Below, one piece after another: positions 62,529 through 64,000 of a DNA stretch of 64,000 nt. The DNA is from Candidatus Gastranaerophilales bacterium (GTDB lineage Bacteria > Cyanobacteriota > Vampirovibrionia > Gastranaerophilales > Gastranaerophilaceae): assembly GCA_944324455.1 (NCBI GenBank), contig CALUWJ010000007.1, forward strand, positions 41,879 to 105,878, in the 5' to 3' direction. The notes under the pieces were generated by a model. That model made no database searches and had not been told where the DNA came from. It saw only the letters and a list, made by a program, of their open reading frames with translations. Both the position numbers and the translations under genes were made by a program. Every line of letters starts with the position of its first letter. Position 1 is the first letter of the stretch.

Positions 62529-63866
62529 AAAAATGTAAAAGCCTCTTTAGGTTTCAGCTTAATTGAGCTATTAATCAGCTTAATTGTGATTTCTTGTATC
62601 ACAGCAGCATTCACTCCGATTATTACAAAGAAATTTTCAAGTGGTGTTTTGGGTGGTGATTCTGTATCAGATATTACAATTAAATGTGAACAATTTGGTG
62701 AACATTGTAATTTATGCACAAATAATATTTGTTTAGCATGCAGTGGTTTAGTTTGCCAAGGTGATGAATTTATCCACGATAAAAGCTGCAGTTGTAAAAA
62801 ATGTAAGGATAATTATGGGACTGATTGCTTAACTTGTGATGATAAAGGTTGTTTAAGTTGTAGTGTAGGTAAATTCCCTAATGGGAATAAATGCAGCGAT
62901 TGTAATACAAAATATCCAAATTGTACTACATGTAATGAAACAAAATGTACAGGTTGCGAAAATAATTATAAGTTAGTTAATGGAGCTTGTGTTCCAGATT
63001 GCACTAAGTTATTTAGCTCAAGTTGTACAGCTTGTGATATTAATAATTGTACAACTTGTACTGGTGGATATGATTTAATTAACGGTAGATGTGTAGCTAA
63101 TTGCCCTACGAAGTTTGGAAGTGCTTGTACGAGTTGTACAGCTAGTGCTTGTACAGCTTGTTCTGGTAACTATATATTAAGCAATGGTAGTTGCACAACT
63201 TGCAGTGCTAAATTTGGGGCAAGTTGTACTAATTGTAATGCATCAACTTGTACTAAATGTCAAAATGGATATAAATTAAGCGGAACAACTTGTGTGCCTA
63301 ATTGCACTTCGCTATTTGGATCTAATTGTACAAGTTGCACAGCTAGTGCTTGTACTGCTTGTAAAAGCGGGTATGGAATAGTTAATGGTAGTTGCTTTCT
63401 TTGTACAAGTTTTAACCCAAATTGTAGTGAATGTAATAACTCTGGCTGTACCAAATGTAAAAGCGGTTATACTTTAAAAAATGGAACATGCACAGCATGT
63501 AGCAGCTTATTTACTAATTGCTCAACGTGCACAGATACACAATGTACTGAATGCAAATATAGATATGTATTATACGGAAATAGCTGTAAAGCATGCAGTT
63601 CGTTGTTTTCAGGTTGCAATGATTGTACAATAACAGAATGTCTTAGTTGCAATTCAGGATATACATTAGTAAATGACTATTGCTTACCATGCACTTCTTA
63701 TGATCGGCATTGCATAAGTTGTAATTCTACACAATGTACTGGATGTGGGAGTGAATTGGTGTGCGACACTAATGGCAACGGCGGTTGTTGTGAAATGATT
63801 TACAAATTAGAAGAACTTTGGGCAGGCAGAATGCGTTGTATGCTTGATGATACCATATGCAATTAG
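62520..63866 (+). CDS. Prepilin-type anchor fused to eleven Cys-rich furin/VSP-like repeats
   Basis: The 448-residue protein opens with a canonical class III signal: basic MLLKNVKASLG, then FSLIELLISLIVISCITAAF (cleavage after G11, Glu+5 at E16). From C56 to about C412 there are about eleven units of 30-36 residues with six cysteines: C-x6/7-C-x2-C-x4-C-x2-C-x(n)-GY-x5-C, for example CTKLFSSSCTACDINN then CTTCTGGYDLINGRC. About 70 cysteines suggest dense disulfides outside the cell. The units resemble those of Giardia variant-surface and furin-like proteins. The last 35 residues differ. GGAAG precedes the ATG. Confidence 0.85.
   Translation: MLLKNVKASLGFSLIELLISLIVISCITAAFTPIITKKFSSGVLGGDSVSDITIKCEQFGEHCNLCTNNICLACSGLVCQGDEFIHDKSCSCKKCKDNYGTDCLTCDDKGCLSCSVGKFPNGNKCSDCNTKYPNCTTCNETKCTGCENNYKLVNGACVPDCTKLFSSSCTACDINNCTTCTGGYDLINGRCVANCPTKFGSACTSCTASACTACSGNYILSNGSCTTCSAKFGASCTNCNASTCTKCQNGYKLSGTTCVPNCTSLFGSNCTSCTASACTACKSGYGIVNGSCFLCTSFNPNCSECNNSGCTKCKSGYTLKNGTCTACSSLFTNCSTCTDTQCTECKYRYVLYGNSCKACSSLFSGCNDCTITECLSCNSGYTLVNDYCLPCTSYDRHCISCNSTQCTGCGSELVCDTNGNGGCCEMIYKLEELWAGRMRCMLDDTICN
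63126..63362 (+). repeat. Near-identical DNA copies inside the Cys-rich gene
   Basis: Segments 63126-63161 and 63327-63362 match at 33 of 36 bases (core CAGCTAGTGCTTGTAC), 201 bp apart, which equals 67 codons or two protein units. This is recent duplication and a substrate for in-frame recombination. Confidence 0.8.
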
Positions 63867-63923
63867 CATATGCAATCCTATACAATAATCAATTTTATGT
63901 TATTTTTTGTGTTTTGATATTAC

Positions 63924-63950
63924 AGCCTTTTAAATTTAAAAGGCTTTTTC
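63924..63950 (+). terminator. Terminator after the Cys-rich gene
   Basis: A 22-bp perfect palindrome (core AGCCTTTTAAA/TTTAAAAGGCT) followed by TTTTTC, 58 bp after the stop codon. Confidence 0.85.
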
Positions 63951-64000
63951 TTTTGTTTATTAAAATTGGATAAGTATACCTAACCAACATTTTATTTTGT

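Noticed and set aside
62800..63760. CRISPR-like periodicity
   Set aside because: The periodic signal comes from protein-coding Cys-rich units with diverged DNA, not identical repeats with unique spacers.

Overview
The window is an AT-rich, gene-dense bacterial chromosome segment with about 64 protein genes and two tRNA genes. It encodes flagella (FliW, CsrA, flagellin, hook/basal-body protein, FliJ, FliL, FliN), an outer membrane (Kdo transferase), prepilin-type proteins and the SepF/FtsZ division pair. SepF together with LPS genes points to the cyanobacterial phylum. Flagella, the lack of any photosynthesis gene in view and several lineage-type secreted proteins suggest a non-photosynthetic gut relative (Vampirovibrionia/Melainabacteria, Gastranaerophilales-like). 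That placement is inference. No phage, insertion sequence or CRISPR array is visible.

Layout. 1-6.6 kb: riboflavin genes, two lineage-specific proteins, an HTH regulator and a TPR-fliW-csrA-TPR operon, then hpf. 6.8-11.8 kb: an LL-diaminopimelate-type aminotransferase, hisH, secG, an ankyrin-like protein and a NarL-type response regulator. 11.9-20.6 kb: YqeG phosphatase, U32 protein, a serpin-like secreted protein, Kdo transferase, an alpha-oxoamine synthase, glnA and a degenerate phosphoesterase. 20.7-28.2 kb: an alanine/glycine symporter, rpsT, a HEXXH protein, flagellin, rsmE and cca. 28.2-31.2 kb: a GC-rich hairpin cluster, tRNA-Lys and tRNA-Arg, a large HNH/coiled-coil protein and two tiny genes. 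31.2-42.6 kb: grpE-dnaJ, sepF-yggS, a deaminase, a VWA protein, and the adk-secY-rplO-rpmD-rpsE ribosomal block. 42.7-50.7 kb: gpsA, a CDF/CorC fusion transporter, MurT, a CHAP protein with tandem repeats and a prepilin. 50.7-55.7 kb: flagellar genes in two divergent groups. 55.7-61.3 kb: recG, a CHASE2 adenylate cyclase and ftsZ. 61.5-64 kb: an XRE regulator beside a giant cysteine-rich prepilin-like protein.

Standing out: (1) a class-III-type prepilin helix joined to eleven six-cysteine repeats of the kind seen in protist surface proteins, with five GTTACTA boxes between it and a divergent XRE regulator; (2) matching sigma-28-like promoters at flagellin, at the TPR-fliW-csrA operon and at a small protein of unknown function; (3) a split-zinc HNH protein with a long coiled coil; (4) a metal transporter in which a CDF membrane module replaces the usual DUF21 module of CorC/CNNM proteins; (5) two co-transcribed micro-genes, one with a duplicated ETAGSIA motif. 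Several transcription units end in clear intrinsic terminators, many serving both strands.
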